DNA of 40,750 nt from Pirellulales bacterium (GCA_019694455.1 JAIBBY010000046.1:1-40750); one strand, 5' to 3'. Numbered from the stretch's first letter, positions 1 to 8,368 are shown. Notes: a model not told the origin generated them from the letters alone. A program made the numbers and translations.

Positions 1-16
1 CTTTGGCGCGGGAAGC

Positions 17-2005
17 TTGGCGCGGGAGAGCGAGAGTGCGCGCGCGCCGCGGGGCGCCAATCAGCCATTGCCGTCCACACGCGAGGAAATGGCTGCTCGC
101 GGTTGGGAATGGGTCGACGTGGTGTTTGTGACCGGCGACGCCTATATCGACCACCCCAGTTTCGCGATGGCGCTGTTGGGCCGGCTATTGGAGGACGAGG
201 GCTTTCGGGTGGCGATACTTAGCCAGCCCGACTGGCGCAATTGCGACGATTGGCGCGAGTTTGGTCGGCCGCGGCTCTTCTTTGGCGTGAGCGCGGGCAA
301 CATGGACTCGATGATCAATCATTACACCGCCAACAAAAAGGTGCGCAACGACGACGCCTATAGCCCGGGCGGTCGAATTGGGCTGCGGCCCGATCGGGCG
401 ACGTTGGCCTATTGCCAGCGGGCGCGAGAGGCGTACCGCGGCGTGCCGGTGATCGCCGGCGGCGTGGAGGCGAGTCTGCGGCGGTTGGCGCACTTCGACT
501 ATTGGAGCGAAAAGGTTCGCCGCTCGATCATCATGGATTGCAAGGCCGATCTGGTGGTCTACGGCATGGGTGAGCGGGCGATTGTCGAAATCGCGCGGCG
601 CATGGCTGAAGGTCAAACCACGCGCGACCTGCGCGACATGCGCGGCGTGGTCTATCGCCTCGGCGCCAGCGAGTCGCCGCCGACGGAGAACACCGTCGCG
701 CTGCCAAGCTACGAGCAGGTGACCGGCGACAAGTTGGCGTTCTGCGACGCCACGCGCCTGATTCATCACGAGACGAATCCGCATAACGCGCGGCGACTGA
801 CGCAGCGACACGATCGCGAGACCGTGGTGGCCAATCCCCCGGCGCTGCCGTTGACGGAAGGAGAAATGGACCGCGTGTACGGGCTGCCGTACACGCGGCG
901 GCCGCATCCCATGTACGGCAAGGCGAAGATACCGGCCTACGACGTGGTGCGGCATTCGGTGCAGATCATGCGCGGCTGCTTTGGAGGCTGCACTTTTTGC
1001 TCGATCACGGCGCACGAGGGGCGGATCATTCAGAGCCGCTCGCACGATTCAGTGCTGCAGGAGATCGAGCGACTAGGCGATGATCCGACCTTTAACGGCG
1101 TGGTGAGCGACATTGGCGGCCCGACCGCCAATATGTACCAAATGCGTTGCACTCGGCCCGAGGTGGAGGCGAAATGCCGCCGGCTGAGTTGCGTCCATCC
1201 CACGATCTGCAAATTGTTGGGGACCGATCATGGCCCGCTTGTGCAATTGATGCGCGACGCGCGCGAGCAGCCGGGGGTGAAGAAGGTGCTGGTCGCGTCG
1301 GGCATACGCATGGACTTGGCGCGGCGCGATCCCACCTACATGCGCGAACTGGCGCAGCATCACGTGGGAGGGCTGCTTAAGGTGGCGCCCGAACACACCG
1401 ATCCCGAAGTGCTCGACCTGATGAAGAAGCCGGGCAAAGAGGATTTTCTGGCGTTCGATCGCGAGTTTCAGCGCGCGTCGAAGCAGGCAGGCAAGCAGCA
1501 ATATCTGGTGCCGTACTACATTGCCAGTCATCCGGGCAGCTCGCTCGACTCAATGATCGAACTGGCGGTGTTCCTCAAGCAGAATGGCTACGAGCCGGAC
1601 CAAGTGCAAGACTTCATTCCCAGCCCGATCGACATCGCCACCTGCATGTACTACACCGGACTCGATCCGTTCACCAAGCGGCCAGTGCATGTGGCGCGGC
1701 ATTTGCGCGACCGCAAGCTGCAGCGGGCGCTGTTGCAGTTCTTCAAGCCGGAGAATTATTTCGAGGTGCGTCAGGCGCTGGAGCAGGCTGGCCGGCACGA
1801 CTTGATCGGCGCCGGCTGCGATTGCCTGATCCCTTCGTCGCCGCCCGTCGAGGCGCTGCGCAAACGGCGCGAGGAGGCGAACCGGCAGATTAAGCGGCGG
1901 CAGGAGCGCGACCAGCGATCGCAAGAGCCCGCGGCCGGCGAGACGGGCAAGCGTGGCTATCGGCCGCATCGCAAGACGCACGGCCGCCGGCGCCGTAGTG
2001 ATTGA
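17..2005 (+). CDS. ygiQ: YgiQ family radical SAM protein (5' end uncertain)
   Basis: A 662-residue radical SAM protein of the YgiQ (UPF0313) family, whose biochemical role is not settled. The cluster-binding motif RGCFGGCTFC places the three cysteines at about residues 321, 325 and 328, which is CxxxCxxC as expected for SAM cleavage at a [4Fe-4S] centre. The N-terminal part (VTGDAYIDHPSF, GGVEASLRRL) is the family's usual cobalamin-domain-like start, and the C-terminal third matches the DUF3362-type extension, ending in an Arg/Lys-rich tail. The frame is open to the left edge. The TTG at 17 is only the first possible start in the window, and an ATG at 89 would remove the conserved PLPSTREEMAARGW segment, so the true start is at or before 17. 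The gene converges on rpsR, with a hairpin between them. Confidence 0.9.
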   Translation: MARESESARAPRGANQPLPSTREEMAARGWEWVDVVFVTGDAYIDHPSFAMALLGRLLEDEGFRVAILSQPDWRNCDDWREFGRPRLFFGVSAGNMDSMINHYTANKKVRNDDAYSPGGRIGLRPDRATLAYCQRAREAYRGVPVIAGGVEASLRRLAHFDYWSEKVRRSIIMDCKADLVVYGMGERAIVEIARRMAEGQTTRDLRDMRGVVYRLGASESPPTENTVALPSYEQVTGDKLAFCDATRLIHHETNPHNARRLTQRHDRETVVANPPALPLTEGEMDRVYGLPYTRRPHPMYGKAKIPAYDVVRHSVQIMRGCFGGCTFCSITAHEGRIIQSRSHDSVLQEIERLGDDPTFNGVVSDIGGPTANMYQMRCTRPEVEAKCRRLSCVHPTICKLLGTDHGPLVQLMRDAREQPGVKKVLVASGIRMDLARRDPTYMRELAQHHVGGLLKVAPEHTDPEVLDLMKKPGKEDFLAFDREFQRASKQAGKQQYLVPYYIASHPGSSLDSMIELAVFLKQNGYEPDQVQDFIPSPIDIATCMYYTGLDPFTKRPVHVARHLRDRKLQRALLQFFKPENYFEVRQALEQAGRHDLIGAGCDCLIPSSPPVEALRKRREEANRQIKRRQERDQRSQEPAAGETGKRGYRPHRKTHGRRRRSD

Positions 2006-2036
2006 TTGGTGTCGAAAGGTCGCGTCCGCGCGCAGG

Positions 2037-2060
2037 CCAAGACAGTTAGGAGTGTCTTGG
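2037..2060. terminator. Hairpin between convergent ygiQ and rpsR
   Basis: A perfect 8-bp inverted repeat, CCAAGACA (2037-2044) and TGTCTTGG (2053-2060), with an 8-base loop, lies between the two convergent genes. Neither strand has a U-run after it, so it is not a classic intrinsic terminator. Its position suggests transcript-end processing or bidirectional termination. Confidence 0.4.
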
Positions 2061-2079
2061 TCGAAGAACGTCGCGCGCG

Positions 2080-2373
2080 TTACTCGGCGACGTAGGGGAG
2101 CAGGGCCATGAAGCGAGCCCGCTTGATCGCCTCGCTGACGGCGTGCTGGCTCACCGCGGTGCAACCGCTCTTGCGGCGGCTGACGATGCGGCCATGTCGG
2201 CTGATGAGCTTGCCGAGCAGTTCCAAATCTTTGTAATCGATGTACATGGGACGCGGCCGCTCGCCGTTGACGAAGACCGGATCCTTCTTCTTGGCGCGAG
2301 CGCCGGCGCGAGCGCGTTTTTTGGCGGTGCGAGCAGGGGGCTTGCCGCTGCGCGGGCCTTTGAAAAATGCCAT
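2080..2373 (-). CDS. rpsR: 30S ribosomal protein bS18
   Basis: A 97-residue protein with the bS18 core: DYKDLELLGKLISRHGRIVSRRKSG, followed by KRARFMALLPYV near the end. bS18 binds the 30S platform next to bS6. The basic N-terminus, rich in Lys, Arg and Ala, is longer than in E. coli (75 residues). I chose the ATG at 2373 because translation then begins MAFFKGPRSG; the frame is open for 25 more codons upstream, but that stretch carries the promoter. The gene stands alone here, whereas many bacteria keep rpsR with rpsF, ssb and rplI. No strong Shine-Dalgarno sequence is visible before the ATG. Confidence 0.93.
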   Translation of the reverse strand: MAFFKGPRSGKPPARTAKKRARAGARAKKKDPVFVNGERPRPMYIDYKDLELLGKLISRHGRIVSRRKSGCTAVSQHAVSEAIKRARFMALLPYVAE

Positions 2374-2410
2374 GATGCCGCTAATGGGTTTGAGGTTATG
2401 GGAATCGGCT

Positions 2411-2439
2411 AATATAGCGATCCCCACCTCACCCGTCAA
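2411..2439 (-). promoter_or_regulatory. Sigma70-like promoter of rpsR
   Basis: Read on the minus strand, TTGACG (2434-2439) and TATATT (2411-2416) are separated by exactly 17 bases, and each matches five of six consensus positions. The -10 box lies about 37 bases upstream of the rpsR ATG, giving a short leader. This also argues against the longer open frame upstream of that ATG. Confidence 0.7.
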
Positions 2440-2501
2440 AGGCGTCATTTCGGTGATTCAGGCTCGACTCGCGCGGCGTGGTGGCCGTAAATTATCGCGA
2501 T

Positions 2502-2939
2502 TCACTGCGAAAATCGTTCGAGCAGCGGGAAGTCCGCGGTATTGAAGACTTCCCGCACTTCGACGCCCACCTGGCGAAATCCGCCTCCCAGTTCGGTCTG
2601 ATGGCGAATCTTGCCGCGCAGTTGCGACACCCGCGTCTCGGAGGGGAGCCGGATGCCCAGCAGCACCTCGTCGAACTCCAAGGGGGAGTTGACCACGAAC
2701 GCCACGCCGCCGACCGAGATGTTTTTGGTGACGGTGAAAAACGACAGATCGACCTGTGGAACCCCGTTGATCATGGGCGTCACGACCACCACCACCGACA
2801 GGTCGAATCGCTCGGCCGAGCGGCGAGTGTGATCAAACGCCTGGTCTTGCGCGTGTTGCTCGTAGAGCAACCGGGCGAGCAGTCGTTGCGTATCGGGTTG
2901 AGATGGCGATCCTGTTTCGTGAACCTTGTGCTGCGTCAT
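2502..2939 (-). CDS. Stand-alone PilZ domain protein
   Basis: A 145-residue soluble protein with both c-di-GMP-binding signatures of PilZ domains: RSAER (RxxxR, residues 40-44) and NISVGG ([D/N]xSxxG, residues 73-78), followed by the beta-strand pattern of the family. No signal peptide or membrane segment is seen. It is transcribed divergently from a GGDEF-PilZ protein, with 170 bases between the two starts. That arrangement suggests a local c-di-GMP synthesis and response pair. The output partner cannot be told from the sequence. The first 35 residues are polar and probably form a helix before the domain. Confidence 0.8.
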   Translation of the reverse strand: MTQHKVHETGSPSQPDTQRLLARLLYEQHAQDQAFDHTRRSAERFDLSVVVVVTPMINGVPQVDLSFFTVTKNISVGGVAFVVNSPLEFDEVLLGIRLPSETRVSQLRGKIRHQTELGGGFRQVGVEVREVFNTADFPLLERFSQ

Positions 2940-3109
2940 TGGACGAGTGCCCTCTTATGTTTCCAGGTTTTCCCCTCAGGGAACAATTAGCTCAAGACCG
3001 CGCGACGGTCCAATGCGGTCGTGCCTGGCGTCCGCACGACGGGTTATGCCAGTCGAGCCGTCTTTACGGCGCTGGACGATTTTGCGAGGGCTGGGAACGT
3101 GGATGAGCT

Positions 3110-4447
3110 ATGTTTTTCAAGGCAACCTATCCGCAGCTTTCTGCACGCGGGAGGCAACAAGTGGTCGTGGTGCTCGTCGTATTGGCGATGCTGAATCTGC
3201 TCATCGGCTACGTGATGGGCTGGCATCGCGTTTTGGGGCGTCTGCCAGGTTTCAGAGCGGATGAACCGGCGGACTTGACTGGCGCTCGACCGCAGAGCGC
3301 GGCGGCGGCGATGGAGGCAGCGCAATCGGCGGAATTTCTGGCGCGGTTGCATGAATTGTCGTCGAACATTCAGGACATCACAGGGCGTCATACGTCCCGT
3401 GTCGGCGAGATCACCGAGGAGTTATCGCTGGACGGGGACGAGAGTAATCCGGCCGCAGTGCTGGCGGCCGCCACGGAGTTGATTAAGGCCAATCGGCTGC
3501 TGGAAAACGAGCTGGCCGCCACGAAGAACGAGATCGAACTGCAGCACCAAAAGCTCGAATCCACGTTGGCGGTGGCGCGGACCGACGCGCTGACCGGTCT
3601 CGCCAATCGGCGCGCTTTCGACGAAGAATTGACGCGCCAGTTGGCGCTAGCGCAGCGCACTGGCGCCGCGCTATCGCTGTTGATGCTGGATATCGATCAT
3701 TTCAAGCATTTCAACGACCAATATGGTCATCAGGCCGGAGATGAAGTGTTGCGCCGCGTGGCGCGCGTGTTGCAAGATACGCTGCGCCACGACGATGTGG
3801 TGGCTCGCTACGGCGGCGAAGAAATCTGCGCGCTATTGCCGGGCGACTCTATCGGTGAGGCCAAGGTGGCGACGGAGCGGGTGCGGGAGGCGATTGAGCG
3901 GGCGCGCGTCGAATTTCAAGGCGCCGAGTTGGCGGTGAACGCCAGCTTGGGGCTAGCCGTGGCGACCGCCACCGACACGGGCGAGACGCTTGTGCGCCGC
4001 GCCGATCAGGCGCTGTACGATGCCAAAGAGAATGGCCGCAATCGCTCCTATTTTCACAACGGCGCCATGACCGAGCCGATCGCCGTGATGCTGCGCGACA
4101 GCCGCCGCTATCATTTCGATAGCGTGCAACAAATTGCTCCTTATCAAAACGGCGTGATTCCGATTGGGTCGCAATTTCGCCAGTACCATTGTGAAGATCT
4201 GTCGTCGACCGGCTTCGCGTATATCGCGACCGAGCGTCCTGACTATGAGCAGGTGGTGGTTTCGTTTGGCGCCGCCGACGACCCCTATTTTCGCACCGCG
4301 ACCATCGTGAACTGCTCTGTGATTGGCGATCCGGAGCGGCCCCTGCATCGAGTGGGCTGCGTGTTCGTCGACCGCATCGATATGGATTCGCTGCACGAAA
4401 ATGGCGACGGCGCACATGTTGCCATGTCGCCCGCGGTTGCAACTTAG
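3110..4447 (+). CDS. Membrane diguanylate cyclase with C-terminal PilZ domain
   Basis: A 445-residue protein. Residues 17-36 form one hydrophobic segment. Residues about 60-155 are polar and helical, with a coiled-coil-like stretch just before the catalytic domain. The GGDEF domain begins near residue 157 (RTDALTGLANRR). Its active loop is RYGGEEIC (GGEE at 235-238), which fits an active diguanylate cyclase, and RHDD at 226-229 sits five residues ahead as an RxxD inhibitory site. Residues 325-425 carry RDSRR (329-333) and DLSSTG (363-368), the two motifs of a PilZ domain. One polypeptide may therefore make c-di-GMP from GTP and also bind it. The GGEEI loop ends in Ile rather than Phe. A stand-alone PilZ gene is divergent upstream. 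Confidence 0.88.
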   Translation: MFFKATYPQLSARGRQQVVVVLVVLAMLNLLIGYVMGWHRVLGRLPGFRADEPADLTGARPQSAAAAMEAAQSAEFLARLHELSSNIQDITGRHTSRVGEITEELSLDGDESNPAAVLAAATELIKANRLLENELAATKNEIELQHQKLESTLAVARTDALTGLANRRAFDEELTRQLALAQRTGAALSLLMLDIDHFKHFNDQYGHQAGDEVLRRVARVLQDTLRHDDVVARYGGEEICALLPGDSIGEAKVATERVREAIERARVEFQGAELAVNASLGLAVATATDTGETLVRRADQALYDAKENGRNRSYFHNGAMTEPIAVMLRDSRRYHFDSVQQIAPYQNGVIPIGSQFRQYHCEDLSSTGFAYIATERPDYEQVVVSFGAADDPYFRTATIVNCSVIGDPERPLHRVGCVFVDRIDMDSLHENGDGAHVAMSPAVAT

Positions 4448-4456
4448 CGGCGGCCG

Positions 4457-4864
4457 CTATGCGAGCGGATCGTCGTCGTGAGCGATGATCGCATCGACCT
4501 CGATTTCGACCAGCATTGCCGGGTCGATCAGTCGCTGGACCTGCACCATGGTGGCAGCGGGGCGAATCTCGCGGAAGAACTCGCCGTGCGCACGGCCGAT
4601 CTCCTGCCACTGCTCGATATTGGTCACGAACATTCGTGTGCGCACCACATCGGCCAACCGCGCGCCAACACGCTGTAGCGCGTGTTCGATGTTGCGCAGC
4701 GCTTGCATTGCTTGAGTATGAGGATCGCCCCGGCCGACGACCTGTCCCTGCTCGTCGGTGGCGGTGGTGCCCGCGACGAACACCTGCTGACCCACGCGCA
4801 CCGCGCGGGAATAGCCGACTAAGGGCTCCCAAGGGGCATCGCTACTGAGCACCTGGCGTTGCAT
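4457..4864 (-). CDS. RidA family (YjgF/YER057c/UK114) protein
   Basis: A 135-residue protein with the RidA-family fold: GYSRAVRVGQQVFVAGTTA near the N-terminus, then ADVVRTRMFVTN, which carries the arginine that binds the carboxylate of imine/enamine substrates in active members. Family enzymes hydrolyse reactive imines made by PLP enzymes, but this branch (ending ATMVQVQRLIDPAMLVEIEVDAI) includes proteins of other or unknown role. The frame is open for a long way upstream. I chose the ATG at 4864 because GGAAAGGA precedes it at good distance and it gives the usual length. It is divergent from the phosphatase-cytochrome gene. Confidence 0.85.
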   Translation of the reverse strand: MQRQVLSSDAPWEPLVGYSRAVRVGQQVFVAGTTATDEQGQVVGRGDPHTQAMQALRNIEHALQRVGARLADVVRTRMFVTNIEQWQEIGRAHGEFFREIRPAATMVQVQRLIDPAMLVEIEVDAIIAHDDDPLA

Positions 4865-4962
4865 GGCGTGTCCTTTCCGTGCGCATAGCTTACTCGAACG
4901 CCGCTGTCGGTTAGAATCGACTGCGTGATCACCGTGTCGAATTTGGCCCGCGCGAGGGGCAG

Positions 4963-5958
4963 TTGAATATCGTTGTGAAAACCTGCTGGGGAACAGTGGC
5001 CACCGTCGCGTTGGCGACGCTGTGCGCGTCGGCGGCGGCTGACGATTCGAAGTTGCCAGCCGTGAATTTGCTGGCCGCGGATGGAGCGGCCGCGCCTGGG
5101 GAGGGCGAAGCGCCGCGGACGGCGCCGGAGGAGTTCGCCCCGACCGCCGAGCCGCGACTGGATGGAATCGAAAACCCCTGGCGGCTGACGCCCCATCTGT
5201 ATTCTGGAGGCGAGCCACACGGCGACGCCGATTTTGCCAAGTTGGAAAAGCTGGGCGTGCGCACGATTGTGAGCGTTGACGGACAGCGGCCCGATTTGGA
5301 CGCGGCGCGACGCCATGGCATGCGGTATGTGCATGTGCCGATCGGCTACGACGGGCTGCCGCAGTCGGCGCAATGGGCACTGACTCGTGTGGGTCGTGAG
5401 GCCAAGGGGCCGATTTACGTGCACTGCCATCATGGCCAGCATCGTGGGCCGGCGGCCGCCGCCATCGTCTGCCAGGCTGCCAGTGGCATCAATCATCAGC
5501 AGGCCCAAGATATCTTGAAGCTCGCCGGCACTGGTAAGCAGTATGGCGGGCTGTGGCGCGATGTGGCTGGCTTTGTTCCGCCAGCGCTCGATCAGGACTT
5601 GCCTGAATTGGTCGAAGCGGCGCGCGTCTCTTCGCTTGCCGAGGCAATGGCGGCGCTCGATCGACAGGCCGACCATCTGGGGATGTGCATGAAGGCGGGT
5701 TGGAAAGCGCCGCCGGAGCATCCCGATTTGGCGCCCGCTCAAGAAGCGCTGCTGGTTCGCGAGGGGTTGCACGAAGCGCGGCGCTTGCTGTCGCCGCAGC
5801 ATGCCAAGGAGTTTGGAGCGGCCATGAGCGCCGCGGAAAATGTGGCGGCGGAGTTGCAAACCGCGATTGAAGCGAACGAACCAAGCCGCGCGACCAGCGC
5901 GTACGAACAGCTTCGCCGCTCATGCACTGATTGCCACAAGAAGCATCGTGATAAGTAA
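4963..5958 (+). CDS. Secreted CX5R phosphatase-like protein with C-terminal CxxCH motif
   Basis: A 331-residue protein with a signal peptide (hydrophobic residues about 9-25, likely cleavage after ASAAA). Residues 70-200 resemble the dual-specificity/tyrosine phosphatase fold of planctomycete proteins: LTPHLYSGGEP, then LGVRTIVSVDG, then the P-loop VHCHHGQHRGP, which gives C155-X5-R161. D130 in the IGYDG loop could be the general acid. Residues 225-330 are helical and end in SCTDCHKKHRD, a CxxCH haem-attachment motif (321-325) placed as in cytochrome c'-type four-helix domains. This pairing in one exported chain is unusual. The start is TTG at 4963 after GAGGGG; a GTG at 4975 is an alternative. 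The 3' end overlaps the next gene by 11 bases. Confidence 0.72.
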   Translation: MNIVVKTCWGTVATVALATLCASAAADDSKLPAVNLLAADGAAAPGEGEAPRTAPEEFAPTAEPRLDGIENPWRLTPHLYSGGEPHGDADFAKLEKLGVRTIVSVDGQRPDLDAARRHGMRYVHVPIGYDGLPQSAQWALTRVGREAKGPIYVHCHHGQHRGPAAAAIVCQAASGINHQQAQDILKLAGTGKQYGGLWRDVAGFVPPALDQDLPELVEAARVSSLAEAMAALDRQADHLGMCMKAGWKAPPEHPDLAPAQEALLVREGLHEARRLLSPQHAKEFGAAMSAAENVAAELQTAIEANEPSRATSAYEQLRRSCTDCHKKHRDK

Positions 5959-6985
5959 ACAAGTCATTGTGTGGCGGTGGGCCACGGTCGTTGCGCTGGT
6001 CGCCTGTATGGCCGGCTGCTGGTCACGCGCTGGCGGCCGCTCGGTCGTTGTCTATTGCGCGTTGGATTCGGAATTTTCGCAGCCGATCTTGGCGGAGTTT
6101 ACTCGTGAAAGCGGCATTGAGGTGGCGCCCAAGTTCGATGTGGAGAGCACTAAAACCGTGGGTTTGGTCAACGCCATTTTGGCGGAGCAGTCGCGCCCAC
6201 GCTGCGACGTGTTTTGGAACAACGAGATACTGAACACCATTCGCTTGCAGCGGCGTGGGCTGCTGGCGCCGTATCAGCCGCCCGAGGCCGATGAGTTTCC
6301 GACGGAGTTTCAGGCCGCCGATCACACCTGGCACGGTTTCGCCGCGCGTGCGCGGGTGCTGTTGGTAAACACCCAGATTGTGGCGGAGGCGGAGCGGCCC
6401 GATTCGATTTACGACCTGCTGGACGCAAAATGGCGCGGCAAAATTGGCATGGCCAAGCCGCTGTTTGGCACCACGGCCACCCATGCGGCCTGCCTGTTCG
6501 CGTCGCTTGGCGATGACGCCGCACAAGAGTTCTTTCGGCAGCTCAAAGCGAACGACGCGCAAATCTTGTCGGGTAACAAACAGGTGGCTCAGGGGGTGGC
6601 GTCGGGCCAATTGGCGTTTGGAATCACCGACACCGACGACGCGATCATTGAAGTAGAACAGGGACAGCCGGTCGCGATCGTTTACCCCGACCGCCGAGCA
6701 GATCAGCTCGGCACGTTGTTCATCCCGAACACCGTGGCCATCTTGCGGGGAGCGCCGCGGCCCGAGGACGCCCAGCGGTTGGTCAGGTATTTGTTGTCAC
6801 CGCCGGTCGAAGCGGCGCTGGCCCAGGCCGAGAGCGCCCAGATTCCGCTCAATCCGCGGGTCACCGTCGCTCCACGCGTGGAGACGCCGCGCAGCGTGAA
6901 GGCGATGCCGGTCGACTTTGAACAGGCGACCGAGTGCTGGGACCGCGCGGCGCGCTTCTTGCGCGACGAGTTCACGGCTGGTTAA
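5948..6985 (+). CDS. Iron-type ABC transporter substrate-binding lipoprotein
   Basis: About 345 residues. A short hydrophobic leader ends in VACMAGC, so a lipobox cysteine lies near residue 24 and the protein is probably a periplasmic lipoprotein. The mature part has the layout of family 1/6 solute-binding proteins of the ferric iron (FbpA/FutA) group: VVVYCALDSEFSQPILAEF at the start, then CDVFWNNEI, then WRGKIGMAKPLFGT and IPNTVAI. The start is uncertain: GTG at 5948 overlaps the preceding gene by 11 bases and gives the leader, and GTG at 5969 is also possible. No permease or ATPase gene follows; the next gene is on the other strand. The partner transporter must lie elsewhere, or the protein has another binding role. 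Confidence 0.8.
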   Translation: MISKQVIVWRWATVVALVACMAGCWSRAGGRSVVVYCALDSEFSQPILAEFTRESGIEVAPKFDVESTKTVGLVNAILAEQSRPRCDVFWNNEILNTIRLQRRGLLAPYQPPEADEFPTEFQAADHTWHGFAARARVLLVNTQIVAEAERPDSIYDLLDAKWRGKIGMAKPLFGTTATHAACLFASLGDDAAQEFFRQLKANDAQILSGNKQVAQGVASGQLAFGITDTDDAIIEVEQGQPVAIVYPDRRADQLGTLFIPNTVAILRGAPRPEDAQRLVRYLLSPPVEAALAQAESAQIPLNPRVTVAPRVETPRSVKAMPVDFEQATECWDRAARFLRDEFTAG

Positions 6986-7006
6986 CGCTGGGGGGTTGGC
7001 TCGCGG

Positions 7007-7699
7007 CTACCAGCCGTAGGAGTCGATGCCGAGCCGCATCCGCAGTTCCTCGAATTGCTCGCGATATTGATCGCTTGAGGAGTGGACGTGCTCGGCTTCG
7101 GTGATGAAGCGCATCTGGTCGTTGCAGCGCACGCGTTGGTCGTCCAACACGTCTTCGAAGGCGCGCAATTCTTGTCCGTAGACGATCAGCAGCTTGTGCT
7201 CGTCGAACTGCACTTCTTGCGGGGCCATCGGGTTCAAAACGGCGATGCCGGTGCAACCGTCGTTAAGGAGCATATCCTCGTAGTCCCAAAGAATGCTCTT
7301 GAGCACCGGCATGTCGATGTGTTCGCGGTACAGATCGTTGTGGCCGCGCTCGTCGCGATTGTGGCTGGTTTCCAGCACCACGTCGACGACGGAGCCGAGC
7401 GGGTCGAGCAGTTCCATGAAGACTTCGAACAACTCGCGCCGCGAGGCGGAGGCCATGAGCACCGGCACCGAGGAGCGCGTCTCCTCGTCATGATAGGTGT
7501 CGTGTCGATAGCCGGCGGTGGGCACCACTTGCAGGTCGTAGGAAGGGCGAATCGCGTCGGTCAACACGAATTCGCCATAGCGCACGACCCGCAGATGGGC
7601 TTCCAGCTCGGCTTCGCTCAAATGATCGAAGCTGCTGGCGCCGTGCGGCACGCCACCGTCTCGAAAAACATTCCGGAATAAACGCTTTAAGAAGCCCAT
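7007..7699 (-). CDS. Conserved-looking acidic protein of unknown function
   Basis: A 230-residue protein that I do not recognise. The ATG at 7699 gives a short basic amphipathic start (MGFLKRLFRNVFRDG), and the rest is acidic with no signal peptide or membrane span. Notable stretches are VVDVVLETSHNRDERGHNDL, ILWDYEDMLLNDGCTGIAVLNP, EVQFDEHKLLIVYG and a C-terminal helix with QYREQFEELRMRLG. The alternation of strands and helices, the regular codon use and the clean start argue for a real gene. The frame is open for 55 more codons upstream, but that part has no protein-like character. It converges on the solute-binding lipoprotein gene, with 21 bases between the stops. Confidence 0.7.
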   Translation of the reverse strand: MGFLKRLFRNVFRDGGVPHGASSFDHLSEAELEAHLRVVRYGEFVLTDAIRPSYDLQVVPTAGYRHDTYHDEETRSSVPVLMASASRRELFEVFMELLDPLGSVVDVVLETSHNRDERGHNDLYREHIDMPVLKSILWDYEDMLLNDGCTGIAVLNPMAPQEVQFDEHKLLIVYGQELRAFEDVLDDQRVRCNDQMRFITEAEHVHSSSDQYREQFEELRMRLGIDSYGW

Positions 7700-8368
7700 C
7701 GGTTTCGCCAATTCAGTGTTCCAGCGACAGTTAACAGCCGGCGCAGTTAGTTCTCGCGGCGCTAGTCGAAAAGACCTGCGAATAACCAATAAAAAGCGGG
7801 TCTGCGGCCTGCCGTTGGTCGGCCGCGATGGTTGCACGCAGAATCCGTAACCAGCGTTGAACACGGCGTCTCCGATGCGTGTCCGACCAACTCTAGGTCA
7901 GCCGGCGTCGACTATCCGCCAATTGGGGCGGCGATTGATTCGCAGGCGGCGGCCTCGTTACAGGCCGAATAACCGGTAGTCCCGCATCCCGCGTGGGTGG
8001 GGGGCCGGCTGCCAGCGAATCTTCGCGCTTAAGTTGGCGTGCGATATCAACGCGCAAGGAGCGTGTTCAAACCAACTCTAGCACCCGTGAGATGGGCGAA
8101 ACGGAGCTGACGATGGCCGAGCCGCGAAATTCGCGGCCCGGTTTGCGAAGGCCTGCGCCGTGGGAAAAATGTTCCACACGACCAGTCGCTTCACTCGCCA
8201 CAACCGGATCGTTCGCGGAAGGCGCCCTCAAAAAAAAGAGGAAAGTTCCGCGAACAAAACTTCCCTATTCAAGATCGCGCTGGATCGCCACGGCGATTTC
8301 GCGCCGGGCGCAGCGCGTCTGCTATGATTGGCCAGTCTCACTACGCACGCGACGAAAAAAGGGTTCGC
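7700..8368. other. Long intergenic region without a supported gene
   Basis: About 670 bases between two divergent genes. Open frames crossing it have no recognisable domain and poor coding character. It contains a perfect 10-bp inverted repeat (8211-8220 and 8246-8255), the 11-mer ACCAACTCTAG twice in the same orientation (7886-7896 and 8071-8081), an A8 run at 8230-8237, and TATGAT at 8323-8328, which may be the -10 box of the downstream lipoprotein gene although no good -35 box is visible. Confidence 0.6.
8211..8255. repeat. Perfect 10-bp inverted repeat in a promoter region
   Basis: GTTCGCGGAA at 8211-8220 is repeated as its exact reverse complement TTCCGCGAAC at 8246-8255, with 25 bases between. 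The spacer holds an A-rich run. It lies about 110-155 bases upstream of the transglutaminase-like lipoprotein start, so an operator or an RNA hairpin are both possible. Confidence 0.5.
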
